The notes under the pieces were generated by a model. That model saw only the letters and a program-made list of their open reading frames with translations. It did not search any database and was not told the origin of the DNA. A stretch of DNA of 34,123 nt from Microbacteriaceae bacterium (GTDB lineage: Bacteria > Actinomycetota > Actinomycetes > Actinomycetales > Microbacteriaceae), in contig JAODMO010000020.1 of assembly GCA_025464995.1 (NCBI GenBank), positions 1-34,123 on the forward strand. Reading direction: 5' to 3'. A program made the translations under genes and the position numbers. This document shows positions 15,810 to 23,017 of the stretch, one piece after another (within the stretch, counting starts at the first letter, position 1; each line of letters begins with the position of its first letter).

Positions 15810-17114
15810 ATGCGTCTCGCCGTCCTCCTTCTCACCGTGGGGGTTGTCGCGGTCGCCGGAAGTGGCGGCCCTGGGGGCGGTTCCGCCGTCGTGCGAGACC
15901 GCTGGGCCTGGCCCGTGGCCGCGCCCCGGTCGATAGTTCGCCCGTTCATCGCCCCCGCCACCGCCTACTCCGCGGGGCACCGCGGCGTCGACGTCGCGAC
16001 GGCCGGCACCACGGTCAGTGCGCCCGACGACGGCGTCGTGCACTTCGCGGGCGTCGTCGTCGATCGGCCGGTGCTGTCGATCCGGCATCGCGACGGCGTC
16101 ATCTCGAGCTACGAGCCCGTCGAGACCACTCTTGTGGCCGGTGCGGCCGTGCATCGCGGCGATCCGGTCGGAACCCTGCTGCCCGGTCACTGCTCGCGGC
16201 CATGCCTGCACTTGGGCGTGCGGGAGAACGGCCAGTACGTCTCGCCGCTGCTCTACCTGGGCGGCCTGGAGCGGTCGGTGCTGTTGCCGACGCGAGCCGT
16301 TGCCGCCGGTGCCACCTCACGCGCGGGGGTGCGCCATCGCGTAGCTCTCCTTGAGCCGCTCGGTCGAGACGTGGGTGTAGATCTGGGTGGTGCCAAGACT
16401 CGCGTGGCCGAGCATCTCCTGCACGGCTCGCAGATCCGCGCCCCCGTCGAGCAGGTGCGTGGCGGCGGTGTGGCGCAGGGCGTGGGGTCCGGCGGGTCCG
16501 CCGCCGGGAACGTCGTCGAGAAGGCCGGCGACCATGCGATACACGGCCCGGCTGCCGAGCCGGGCGCCGCGCGCGCCGAGGAACATGGCGTTCGCGCCGG
16601 TGCCCTGAGCCGTTGTCGCGTGGGGGGTGGCGCCCGTGCCGGTTGCAGATTCCGGTCGCGCGACTCCCGCCCCGGCGAGCAGACCCGCGCGCGCGTCGAG
16701 CCAGTCCGACAGCGCGGTCTTCGCGGGCACGCCGAATGGCACGACGCGCTCCTTCGACCCCTTGCCGAGCACGCGCACCGTCAGCCTGCCCAGGTCGACG
16801 TCGCGCACGTCGAGTCCGGTGAGCTCGCTCACCCGCAGCGCGGAGGCGTACAGCAGTTCGACGATCGCGAGATCGCGGATCGCGATCGGGTCGCCCGAGG
16901 CCGCGCGGCGGGAGAGCCCGGCGAGGATGCCGTCCATCTGCGCCCGCGTCAGCACCCGGGGCAGGTGCCGGTCGGGCTTCGGGGCGCGGAGCCGTGCAGC
17001 CGAGTCGGTCGGGGCCGCGCCGGTGCGGGCGAGCCACGATGTAAGCGCCCGCGCGGTGGCCGAACGGCGAGCGAGCGTAGCCTTCGCAAGGCCGGCGGTC
17101 GAGCTCCTCCATAA
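15810..17114 (+). CDS. M23-family peptidase-like secreted protein; frame runs on antisense to xerC
   Basis: The recognisable protein spans residues 1-160 (15810-16289). A signal peptide at 1-17 is followed by an M23/LytM-like domain with GHRGVD (candidate Zn ligands His57, Asp61), [12 protein letters not shown] and [19 protein letters not shown]. The canonical HxH is reduced to C-L-H134, so activity is doubtful. Homologous proteins normally stop soon after SPLLYL...VLLP. Here that frame has no stop until 17112-17114, giving a 434-aa product whose last ~270 residues are antisense of xerC. Both other frames stop at 16344 and 16354, so a one-base indel, real or a sequence error, would restore normal length. 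The start is the only ATG; its ribosome site is poor. Confidence 0.55.
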   Translation: MRLAVLLLTVGVVAVAGSGGPGGGSAVVRDRWAWPVAAPRSIVRPFIAPATAYSAGHRGVDVATAGTTVSAPDDGVVHFAGVVVDRPVLSIRHRDGVISSYEPVETTLVAGAAVHRGDPVGTLLPGHCSRPCLHLGVRENGQYVSPLLYLGGLERSVLLPTRAVAAGATSRAGVRHRVALLEPLGRDVGVDLGGAKTRVAEHLLHGSQIRAPVEQVRGGGVAQGVGSGGSAAGNVVEKAGDHAIHGPAAEPGAARAEEHGVRAGALSRCRVGGGARAGCRFRSRDSRPGEQTRARVEPVRQRGLRGHAEWHDALLRPLAEHAHRQPAQVDVAHVESGELAHPQRGGVQQFDDREIADRDRVARGRAAGEPGEDAVHLRPRQHPGQVPVGLRGAEPCSRVGRGRAGAGEPRCKRPRGGRTASERSLRKAGGRAPP

Positions 17115-17288
17115 CCATCCGCGCAGCAGCTCGAGGTCGATACCGCTCGAGTCGGTGACGCCCGCCTCCTCGGCGAACCGGAGCAGGTCGACGAGGTCGG
17201 AGCGATAGGAACGCACCGTGTGCTCGCTGAAGCCGCGTTCGACGCTGAGGTAGCGCACGAAGTCGCTGAGCATGGCGTCGAGGGGCAT
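16317..17288 (-). CDS. xerC: tyrosine recombinase XerC
   Basis: 323 aa. N-terminal SAM-like domain ([19 protein letters not shown]) and C-terminal catalytic domain with the full set: Arg152 (ASALRVSEL), Lys176 (GKGSKER), His269 and Arg272 ([10 protein letters not shown]), His295 (GHASLGT) and Tyr304 (IYTHVS). It would resolve chromosome dimers at dif together with XerD. A Gly/Ala/Thr-rich insertion of ~25 residues (208-233) separates the catalytic Lys strand from the HxxR helix; it is longer than usual. The ATG at 17288 has GGTGG before it; a second ATG 5 codons in is possible. It sits near dprA, as in many actinobacteria. Confidence 0.93.
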   Translation of the reverse strand: MPLDAMLSDFVRYLSVERGFSEHTVRSYRSDLVDLLRFAEEAGVTDSSGIDLELLRGWLWRSSTAGLAKATLARRSATARALTSWLARTGAAPTDSAARLRAPKPDRHLPRVLTRAQMDGILAGLSRRAASGDPIAIRDLAIVELLYASALRVSELTGLDVRDVDLGRLTVRVLGKGSKERVVPFGVPAKTALSDWLDARAGLLAGAGVARPESATGTGATPHATTAQGTGANAMFLGARGARLGSRAVYRMVAGLLDDVPGGGPAGPHALRHTAATHLLDGGADLRAVQEMLGHASLGTTQIYTHVSTERLKESYAMAHPRA

Positions 17289-17350
17289 GCCACCATCGTC
17301 GCCGAGAGGCGCCGCGTTGGGCGGAAGGCGCGGCGGCTACCGGGGAGTCG

Positions 17351-17575
17351 GCACCGCACACCGATGCAGACGATGATGCCGATCTGCGTCAGCGTGATGA
17401 GGCGCGGCACGCCCAGCACGGCGAAGACCGCGGCGAGCAGCACGCCCGCGCTGGTGATCCCGCCGACGGTCGACGCCAGGCGAGGATGCCGATGATTCTC
17501 GGCATGGACGGCGTGCTCGGCGAGTTCGACGACGCCAGGCAGGCCACTATCACCACCCGCGTCACCGACCGTCAC
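17351..17575 (-). pseudogene. MMPL/RND transporter C-terminal remnant
   Basis: About 75 codons on the minus strand. The second half reads STVGGITSAGVLLAAVFAVLG followed by a T-L-T-Q-I-G-I-I-V block, very close to the penultimate membrane helices of MMPL-family transporters. Both sides are missing: upstream it meets the phosphoesterase stop, and downstream the usual GVLLDTLLVR continuation is replaced by unrelated sequence leading into xerC. The L-P-L expected before the ITLTQ block is altered to V-P-R. It is a decayed fragment left by gene loss or rearrangement; no function is expected. Confidence 0.6.
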
Positions 17576-17591
17576 CGACGCGTGACGTCCC

Positions 17592-18521
17592 TCACCTGGC
17601 CGGCTCGTCGCCCAGGTTGAACGACGAGGTCTTCTTCGAGAACATCTCGGTGCGCTGCTCGGGTGTCATCCGCTCGATCCGTTCCACGAACTCGGCGGAG
17701 AAGCCGGTGATCTCGGCGCGTTCCCCGATGGGCACGACGGAGTGCACGAGGCGGTCGTCGTACACGTGCACGACGTTCATCGCCTGGTCGGCGTTGACGC
17801 CGGAGAGGAGCCGGTCTTTGGCGGTGAGCGCGAGCGTGTAACAGGTGGCCGCGGCGACGGAGACGGGAACTCCCGCGAAGATGCTGTGCCCGGAATAGTG
17901 CAGGTGGCCGCCGAGGATGCCGCGAACATCCGTGCCGCGGATCACTGCCTCGAGGCGGTCTTGGCCTCGGAGTTCGAGCATCTCCATCGCCCACAGCAAC
18001 GGCGTGGGCATCGGCGGGTGGTGCACCGCGAGGATGGTGCCGTGCGGCGCGGGGGTCGCGAGCTCGGCGGCGAGCCACTCGAGCTGCGCGTCGGTGATCT
18101 CTCCGTGGTGGTATCCCGGCACGGTCGTGTCGAACGAGATGATCCGCAGACCGTCGATGTCGTACACGCGGTCTTGCGGCTCGGCGGTCGACTCGACGTC
18201 GAAAAGCCGGCTCGAGTACTCGGGACGCTCGTCGTGATTACCCATGACCCAGATGACCTTCGCCCCGAGGCGCTCGGCCGCGGGCTCGACGATCGCGCGG
18301 AGCCGGTCGTAGGCGTCGGGCTCGCCGCGATCTGCGAGGTCGCCCGTGAAGACGAGAGCCTCCGGGCGCACCCCCGACTGCTCGAGTTGCGCGAGGGCGC
18401 GGGTGATGTTGGCGTCGGTGTCGATCTGGCCGAACAGCGCCTTGCGCTCTCCGAGAAAATGCGTGTCGCTGATGTGGGCGATGACGTGCCGCGCTGCTGG
18501 GTACTGTCCGAGGGGAATCAC
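17592..18521 (-). CDS. calcineurin-like metallophosphoesterase (CpdA-like)
   Basis: 309 aa. Class III phosphodiesterase motifs are complete: ISDTHF (Asp19, His21), TGDLAD (Asp61), GNHDE (Asn95, His96), AVHHPP and GGHLHYSGH. These build the dinuclear metal site of CpdA/Rv0805-type enzymes, which hydrolyse cyclic nucleotides or other phosphodiesters; substrate not provable here. The last ~60 residues form a separate tail (SAEFVERIERMTPEQRTEM). The GTG at 18521 is preceded by TACCCT at leaderless spacing and has no Shine-Dalgarno sequence. The frame is open another 131 codons upstream, but those overlap the divergent SRAP gene. Confidence 0.88.
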   Translation of the reverse strand: MIPLGQYPAARHVIAHISDTHFLGERKALFGQIDTDANITRALAQLEQSGVRPEALVFTGDLADRGEPDAYDRLRAIVEPAAERLGAKVIWVMGNHDERPEYSSRLFDVESTAEPQDRVYDIDGLRIISFDTTVPGYHHGEITDAQLEWLAAELATPAPHGTILAVHHPPMPTPLLWAMEMLELRGQDRLEAVIRGTDVRGILGGHLHYSGHSIFAGVPVSVAAATCYTLALTAKDRLLSGVNADQAMNVVHVYDDRLVHSVVPIGERAEITGFSAEFVERIERMTPEQRTEMFSKKTSSFNLGDEPAR

Positions 18522-18527
18522 CCGTTC

Positions 18528-18533
18528 AGGGTA
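18528..18533 (-). promoter_or_regulatory. -10 element TACCCT, leaderless start of the phosphoesterase gene
   Basis: Minus-strand TACCCT, then 6 nt, then GTG at 18521, with no ribosome-binding site. Confidence 0.55.
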
Positions 18534-18596
18534 CGCCGGACGGGCGACAGCGCGACACATCATCATGTATCGGTTTCCCGTGCCGACCGGCGGGTG

Positions 18597-18602
18597 CACA
18601 AT
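18597..18602 (+). promoter_or_regulatory. possible -10 element CACAAT for the SRAP gene
   Basis: CACAAT lies 7 nt before the ATG at 18610, again without a ribosome site. It departs from TANNNT at the first base, so support is modest. Confidence 0.35.
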
Positions 18603-18609
18603 GTTTCGT

Positions 18610-19344
18610 ATGTGTGGACGCTTCGCCGTAGACAAGGGCACCAACGAGTTGATCGAGGAGTTCGTCGCCGCGGGCGGTGACGTGCACGACTGGGCACCGC
18701 GATGGAACATCGCACCCACCGAGACGGTGCCCGTGGTGCTGGAGAGCGTCAAGACGGGCGAGCTCGTGAGACGCCTCGAGATGGCACGGTGGTCGCTCGT
18801 GCCCGGCTGGTCGAAGGAGTTGAAGCTCAAGGTGCCGACGTTCAACGCCCGGGCGGAGACGGCCGCCTCGAAGTCGATGTTCTCCGCCTCGGTGAAGTCG
18901 AAGCGGGCGATCATCCCCGCATCGGGGTACTACGAGTGGCACACCGACTCCGTGACGAAGAAGAAGACCCCATTCTTCATCCACGCGCCCGACGGGCAGA
19001 CGCTCGCGCTCGCCGGCCTCTACTCCTGGTGGAAAGACCACGGCAAGGCCGAGGACGACCCGACGAAGTGGAACCTCACGACCACCATCCTGACCTCGGA
19101 TGCCGTCGATGAACTGCTCGATATCCACGACCGCAACCCCGTGCCGCTGCCGCGCGAGTGGTGGGACGACTGGCTCAACCCCGTGATCGAGGGCGACCAG
19201 GGCTTCATCGACGCTGCGGTGGCGGCCGCACTGCCTGTCGCCGGGTCACTGCGGGTGCGCGAGGTTGCGCCGATCCCGTACCAGGGCGAGGGCCCGCAGC
19301 TGATCGAGCCGGTGGAACACGAAGAGAGCCCGACGTCGGAGTGA
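18610..19344 (+). CDS. SRAP/HMCES (YedK-type) abasic-site DNA-protein crosslink protein
   Basis: 244 aa. The family crosslinks its Cys2 to abasic sites in single-stranded DNA and shields them. The start is therefore decided by MCGRF: an ATG three codons earlier (18601) would bury the cysteine, so 18610 is chosen. Conserved features: WNIAPTE, FNARAET (Asn79, Arg81), PASGYYEW (Glu109) and IHDRNPVPL (His173; the usual motif is HDRMP). Length and order are normal. It is divergent from the phosphoesterase gene and followed 33 nt later by a small Zn-ribbon gene. Confidence 0.93.
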   Translation: MCGRFAVDKGTNELIEEFVAAGGDVHDWAPRWNIAPTETVPVVLESVKTGELVRRLEMARWSLVPGWSKELKLKVPTFNARAETAASKSMFSASVKSKRAIIPASGYYEWHTDSVTKKKTPFFIHAPDGQTLALAGLYSWWKDHGKAEDDPTKWNLTTTILTSDAVDELLDIHDRNPVPLPREWWDDWLNPVIEGDQGFIDAAVAAALPVAGSLRVREVAPIPYQGEGPQLIEPVEHEESPTSE

Positions 19345-19365
19345 GCGCCGCCCCCGGCGAGCGCC

Positions 19366-19371
19366 TATCGT
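19366..19371 (+). promoter_or_regulatory. -10 element TATCGT, leaderless start of the 19378 gene
   Basis: TATCGT, 6 nt, then the GTG at 19378. No ribosome site is present, and the gene is only 33 nt after the SRAP stop, so it may have its own promoter. Confidence 0.5.
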
Positions 19372-19377
19372 TGACGG

Positions 19378-19737
19378 GTGATAAGCAGACGTGACGCCGC
19401 GCAGCGCCTGGACATCCCGGTCGAGATGGCGGTGCGGCACGAGCTTCCGGCGCGGATGTCGGAAGCGCAGTTCGCCGAGTTGGAGGCCAACCCGCCGGCG
19501 TGGCTCGCCCAGTCGCGGGCGAACCGCAGCGCGAAGGCCCGCCCGGTATGGGTGACGCTCAAGTGCGACATCTGCGGCTACACCGAGGCCGCGCGGCCCA
19601 AGAAGTGGTGGCCCGAGTTCGCCTACCTGAGCTGCGACGACCACGACATCTGGGACCTGCCCGAGCCCGCCGCGGGCCTCCACCGCGAGGAGTTCGACGA
19701 CATCGCCGGCCGCTTCATCGGCGTCGTCGACAGCTAG
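19378..19737 (+). CDS. small protein with C-terminal Zn ribbon (possibly DUF5997), unknown function
   Basis: 119 aa. N-terminal ~50 residues resemble a small helical binding domain (SRRDAAQRLDIPVEMAVRHELP, then LEANPPAWLAQSRANR). The C-terminal half has CDIC (Cys63, Cys66) and SCDDHD (Cys86, His89), a likely single-Zn site, with KKWWPEF between. It recalls conserved actinobacterial proteins; the DUF5997 label is a guess. The GTG start at 19378 is supported by leaderless promoter geometry. Its TAG overlaps the TAG of the convergent dprA at CTAG 19734-19737. Confidence 0.75.
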   Translation: MISRRDAAQRLDIPVEMAVRHELPARMSEAQFAELEANPPAWLAQSRANRSAKARPVWVTLKCDICGYTEAARPKKWWPEFAYLSCDDHDIWDLPEPAAGLHREEFDDIAGRFIGVVDS

Positions 19738-20975
19738 CGCCCGCCTGCCACCCGCACCCACCCCCTCTCCCGCTCCGCCACTCCCCCGTCGAGTTCGAGC
19801 CGGCCCAGCAGCGCGCGGGTCGCCGCGAGCGAGAGCCCCGACCGCGCAGCGATGTCTGCGGCGTCGCGCGGGGCGCGCAGGCTCATCGCATCGAGCAGCC
19901 GGGTGCTGTCGTCGACGTGACCCGAAGCCGCGAAGGCGACAGCGGCCCTGTCGAACGGCACCGGCAGGCCGTCGAGCGGTGCCAGTTCCGCCATCTGGTC
20001 GGGGTTCGTCACGCACACCGCCGCGTACTCGCGGATCAACCTGTGGCACCCCGCCGATGCCGCACTCGTCACCGGACCCGGAACGGCGCCGACGGGCCTG
20101 CCGACGCTCGCCGCGTGGCCGGCAGTGTTCAGGGCGCCCGAACGCCATCCCGCCTCGATGACGACCGTGGCGAGGCTCGCGGCGGCGATGAGCCGGTTGC
20201 GTTGCAGGAAGCGCCACTTGGTCGGCGCCTGCCCGCACGGCAGCTCCGACACGACGGCGCCCGCCTCGACGATCCGGCACAGCAGCGCGTCGTGCCCGCT
20301 CGGGTAGAAGCGGTCGACGCCTCCCGCGAGGATCGCGACGGTGTAGCCGTGGCTCGCGAGCGCGGCGCGGTGCGCCATCCCGTCGATGCCGTACGCCGCT
20401 CCCGACAGGATGGAGTGGCCGCGGTCGACGAGCCCCGCGGATGCCTCCATGGTGACGTGCTCGCCGTAGCTGGTCGCCGCGCGGGCGCCGACGAGGGCGA
20501 TCGACCGGGAGAGGGACGCCAGCGCGTCGTCCCTGCCGCGAGCCCACAGGGCGATCGGGGCGTGGTCGCCAAGGTCGTCGACGCCGGACGGCCAGAGCGG
20601 GTCGCCCGGTGCGAGCAGCCGCGCGCCGACCCGGGCAGCCTGCCGCAGCGCGGCCATCGTGTCTGCGGTCGTCAGTCGCGGCATCCAACGTTCGAAGCCC
20701 TGGTTCAGTTCGATCTCCGTCACCCGGTGCTCCCCCGCCTCGCGCAGCGCCTCCCGGATCCGGCCGAGCGTCCACGGTGCGAGCACGGCGCGGAGTGCGA
20801 CGGCGGGGCCGAGGGACTCGACCAGGCAGTGCGCGATGCGGTCGCCCGGCTCGGCGACCCCTGTCCACATGGCGCGGGCGAACAGCCGCTCCATCTCGTC
20901 CCTCTCGAGGTCTCGCCCCGCCGCCGCGGTGACGAGCGGAGTGAGCTCGTTCTCGCCGAGTCCGAACAAGGTCAT
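19734..20975 (-). CDS. dprA: DNA-processing protein DprA
   Basis: 413 aa. It binds incoming single-stranded DNA and loads RecA during transformation or other ssDNA uptake. The Rossmann-like core has IALVGARAATSYG, SGAAYGIDGMAHRAAL, AGGVDRFYPSGH, FLQRNRLIAA and GALNTAGHA-ASVGRPVGAVPG. The N-terminal ~110 residues are an acidic helical region, and the C-terminal ~60 a winged-helix-like domain (RDAADIAARSGLSLAATRALLGRLELDG). The ATG at 20975 overlaps the comM stop by 4 nt (ATGA), so the pair is translationally coupled. Confidence 0.95.
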   Translation of the reverse strand: MTLFGLGENELTPLVTAAAGRDLERDEMERLFARAMWTGVAEPGDRIAHCLVESLGPAVALRAVLAPWTLGRIREALREAGEHRVTEIELNQGFERWMPRLTTADTMAALRQAARVGARLLAPGDPLWPSGVDDLGDHAPIALWARGRDDALASLSRSIALVGARAATSYGEHVTMEASAGLVDRGHSILSGAAYGIDGMAHRAALASHGYTVAILAGGVDRFYPSGHDALLCRIVEAGAVVSELPCGQAPTKWRFLQRNRLIAAASLATVVIEAGWRSGALNTAGHAASVGRPVGAVPGPVTSAASAGCHRLIREYAAVCVTNPDQMAELAPLDGLPVPFDRAAVAFAASGHVDDSTRLLDAMSLRAPRDAADIAARSGLSLAATRALLGRLELDGGVAERERGWVRVAGGR

Positions 20976-22507
20976 GAGTGCATCGCCTTTCTCAGGTAGA
21001 GCGCGCGACCGATGTGGTCGGCGTCGGGAAGGGTCGCGCCGTCGAGGTCGGCGAGGGTCCAGCCAAGGCGCAGCACCCGGTCGTAGCCCCGCATGGTGAT
21101 GCCGCCGCGCTCGAGAGCCCGGTCGATCGACGCGGTGGTCGCGGGTGCGAGGCGCATGCGCGGGTTGCGCAGCCACGTGCCCGGCACGTGGGAGTTGAGC
21201 GTCCACGGCGTTTCGGCGAGCCGGGCGGAGGCGGCCCCGCGGGCTGTGAGCACACGCTCGCGCGCAGCCTCCGTGGTCACCCGCGGCGCCTCGTCGGCGA
21301 GACGGACCTGCGCCGAGGTGATGCGCTGCACCCGCAGCTGGATGTCGATGCGATCGAGGAGGGGCCCGGAGATGCGCCCGAGGTAGCGACGCCGGGCCAT
21401 CGGCGTGCACGTGCACTCCGAGTCGCGCGCGCCGTACTGTCCGCACGCACACGGGTTGGCGGCCATCACGAGCTGGAACGTGCCGGGGAAGTGGGCGACC
21501 GCGTTCGCCCGGTGGATGCTGATGACGCCCGACTCGAGCGGCTGGCGCAGCGCGTCGAGCACGCTGCCGGGAAACTCGGGAGCCTCGTCGAGGAAGAGCA
21601 CGCCGTGTGAGGCCCGCGCCGCCGCGCCCGGGCGGATGAGTCCGCTGCCGCCGCCGATGAGCGCCGCGGCTGTGGCCGTATGGTGCGGACTCTCGAGGGG
21701 CGGGCGGGTCGGCAGCGAACGGCCAACGGGCATGCCGGCGAGTGATCGCAGCGAGCTCACCTCGATGGCGGCCGCGGCGTCGAGCGGCGGCAGAAGGCCC
21801 GGAAGCCGGGCCGCGAGCATCGTCTTGCCCGCGCCGGGAGGGCCGAGCAGGAACACGTGGTGTCCGCCCGCCGCGGCGACGAGCATCGCCTCTATGGCGT
21901 CGTCGTTGCCGATGACGTCGGCGAGCTCCGCGTCCGGCTCCTCGACCGGTGCATCCGTTCCGCGGAGGATGGGATCGACCGGCACGGGGTCGAACACACC
22001 GCCGTGCCAGATCACCGCGTCGAGCAGCGAGGCCGCCCCGACGACGCGCACCCCGGGCACGAGCGCCGCTTCGTCAGCATTGCCCGTCGGAACCATGACG
22101 GTGGCGAACCCCGCCGCCTTCGCCGCGACGACGGCGGGCAGGATGCCGGCGATGGGCCGCAGCCGTCCGTCGAGGCCGAGCTCGCCGAGGTGCACCACGC
22201 GGTCGATCGACTCGGCAGAGACGGCGCCGTCGGCGGCCAGGATGGCCAGGGCGATGCCGAGGTCGAACCCGGAGCCGTGCTTCGGCAGCGCGGCCGGCGA
22301 CAGGTTGACGGTGATCTTGTGATGCGACAGCGGGCAGCCCGAGTTCGTCGCCGCCGCCCGCACCCGGTCCTTCGCCTCGCCGAGCGCCGCGTCGGGCAGC
22401 CCGATGAGCACGAAAGCCGGCAGGTTCGCCGAGATGTCTGCCTCGATCTCGACGATGGCGCCCCGGAGCCCGAGCAGCGACACGGCGTGCGTGCGTCCGA
22501 TGGGCAT
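20972..22507 (-). CDS. comM: ComM/YifB-family AAA+ ATPase (Mg-chelatase-like)
   Basis: 511 aa. ComM is a hexameric helicase that extends branch migration during natural transformation. N-terminal Lon-like domain (GLPDAALGEAKDRVRAA, KITVNLSPAALPKHGSGFDL), then the ATPase: Walker A GPPGAGKT, Walker B GVLFLDEAPEF, sensor VMAANPCACG with a four-Cys cluster (CACG...CTCTP), and arginine-finger region GPLLDRIDIQ. The C-terminal helical domain closes with TMRGYDRVLRLGWTLADLDG. The ATG at 22507 lies 3 nt after yraN, and the stop overlaps dprA. Confidence 0.95.
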   Translation of the reverse strand: MPIGRTHAVSLLGLRGAIVEIEADISANLPAFVLIGLPDAALGEAKDRVRAAATNSGCPLSHHKITVNLSPAALPKHGSGFDLGIALAILAADGAVSAESIDRVVHLGELGLDGRLRPIAGILPAVVAAKAAGFATVMVPTGNADEAALVPGVRVVGAASLLDAVIWHGGVFDPVPVDPILRGTDAPVEEPDAELADVIGNDDAIEAMLVAAAGGHHVFLLGPPGAGKTMLAARLPGLLPPLDAAAAIEVSSLRSLAGMPVGRSLPTRPPLESPHHTATAAALIGGGSGLIRPGAAARASHGVLFLDEAPEFPGSVLDALRQPLESGVISIHRANAVAHFPGTFQLVMAANPCACGQYGARDSECTCTPMARRRYLGRISGPLLDRIDIQLRVQRITSAQVRLADEAPRVTTEAARERVLTARGAASARLAETPWTLNSHVPGTWLRNPRMRLAPATTASIDRALERGGITMRGYDRVLRLGWTLADLDGATLPDADHIGRALYLRKAMHS

Positions 22508-22510
22508 AAC

Positions 22511-22867
22511 CTAGAACACCCGCTTCAGGTGCTCGACCATGACGGTGCCGAACGCGGGAGCGACGACCGCCACGGCGTCGATGCGGATGAGACCGTTCGG
22601 CCCGGGGTGCACGGCGCACCAGGCGGCCGCGAGACGCCTCAGGCGGGCGAGCTTGGCGACGGTGATCGCCTCGAGCGGATGCCCGTAGCCCATGCTCGAG
22701 CGCGTCTTGACCTCCACGAACACGAGCTCGTCGCCGTCTTGCACGATCAGGTCGATCTCCCCCTGGGCGCACCGCCAGTTGCGCTCGACGAGGCGCATGC
22801 CCCGCTCGACGAGGTAGTCGGCGGCGAGCGCCTCGCCCCGCCGTCCCAGATCGTCTTTCGCCGCCAT
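22511..22867 (-). CDS. YraN/UPF0102 family endonuclease-like protein
   Basis: 118 aa, normal for the family. The nuclease-like fold is seen in RRGEALAADYLVERG, NWRCAQGEIDLIVQDG and LVFVEVKTRSS, matching the E-x(n)-D-x(n)-ExK arrangement of Holliday-junction-type nucleases. No function is firmly established. The ATG at 22867 follows GGAGGTG at ideal spacing; the frame is open upstream but that part overlaps the divergent gene. First gene of the yraN-comM-dprA operon, consistent with a DNA-uptake or recombination role. Confidence 0.92.
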   Translation of the reverse strand: MAAKDDLGRRGEALAADYLVERGMRLVERNWRCAQGEIDLIVQDGDELVFVEVKTRSSMGYGHPLEAITVAKLARLRRLAAAWCAVHPGPNGLIRIDAVAVVAPAFGTVMVEHLKRVF

Positions 22868-23017
22868 GAACACCTCCGAGTCGAGGATGCCGGGGCCGGC
22901 GACATCCCGGGCCTCGTGATTCGTATCGGTGGGAAACGGCGATAGCACGGAACCGGTGAGGAGATGAGCGCCCAGCTTGGTGCCCGATACTGGAGACTCG
23001 CTCTCGGGGAGGATGCT

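Noticed and set aside
13474..15936. 820-codon plus-strand open frame opposite tsf and rpsB
   Set aside because: tsf and rpsB are unambiguous on the minus strand, and this frame passes through the rpsB leader hairpins.
18601..18612. Alternative ATG at 18601 for the SRAP protein
   Set aside because: The family chemistry needs Cys at position 2 after Met removal, which only the ATG at 18610 gives.
17592..18914. 440-aa version of the phosphoesterase
   Set aside because: The extra 131 codons are antisense to the SRAP gene, and the true protein begins next to the ISDTHF motif with leaderless promoter spacing.
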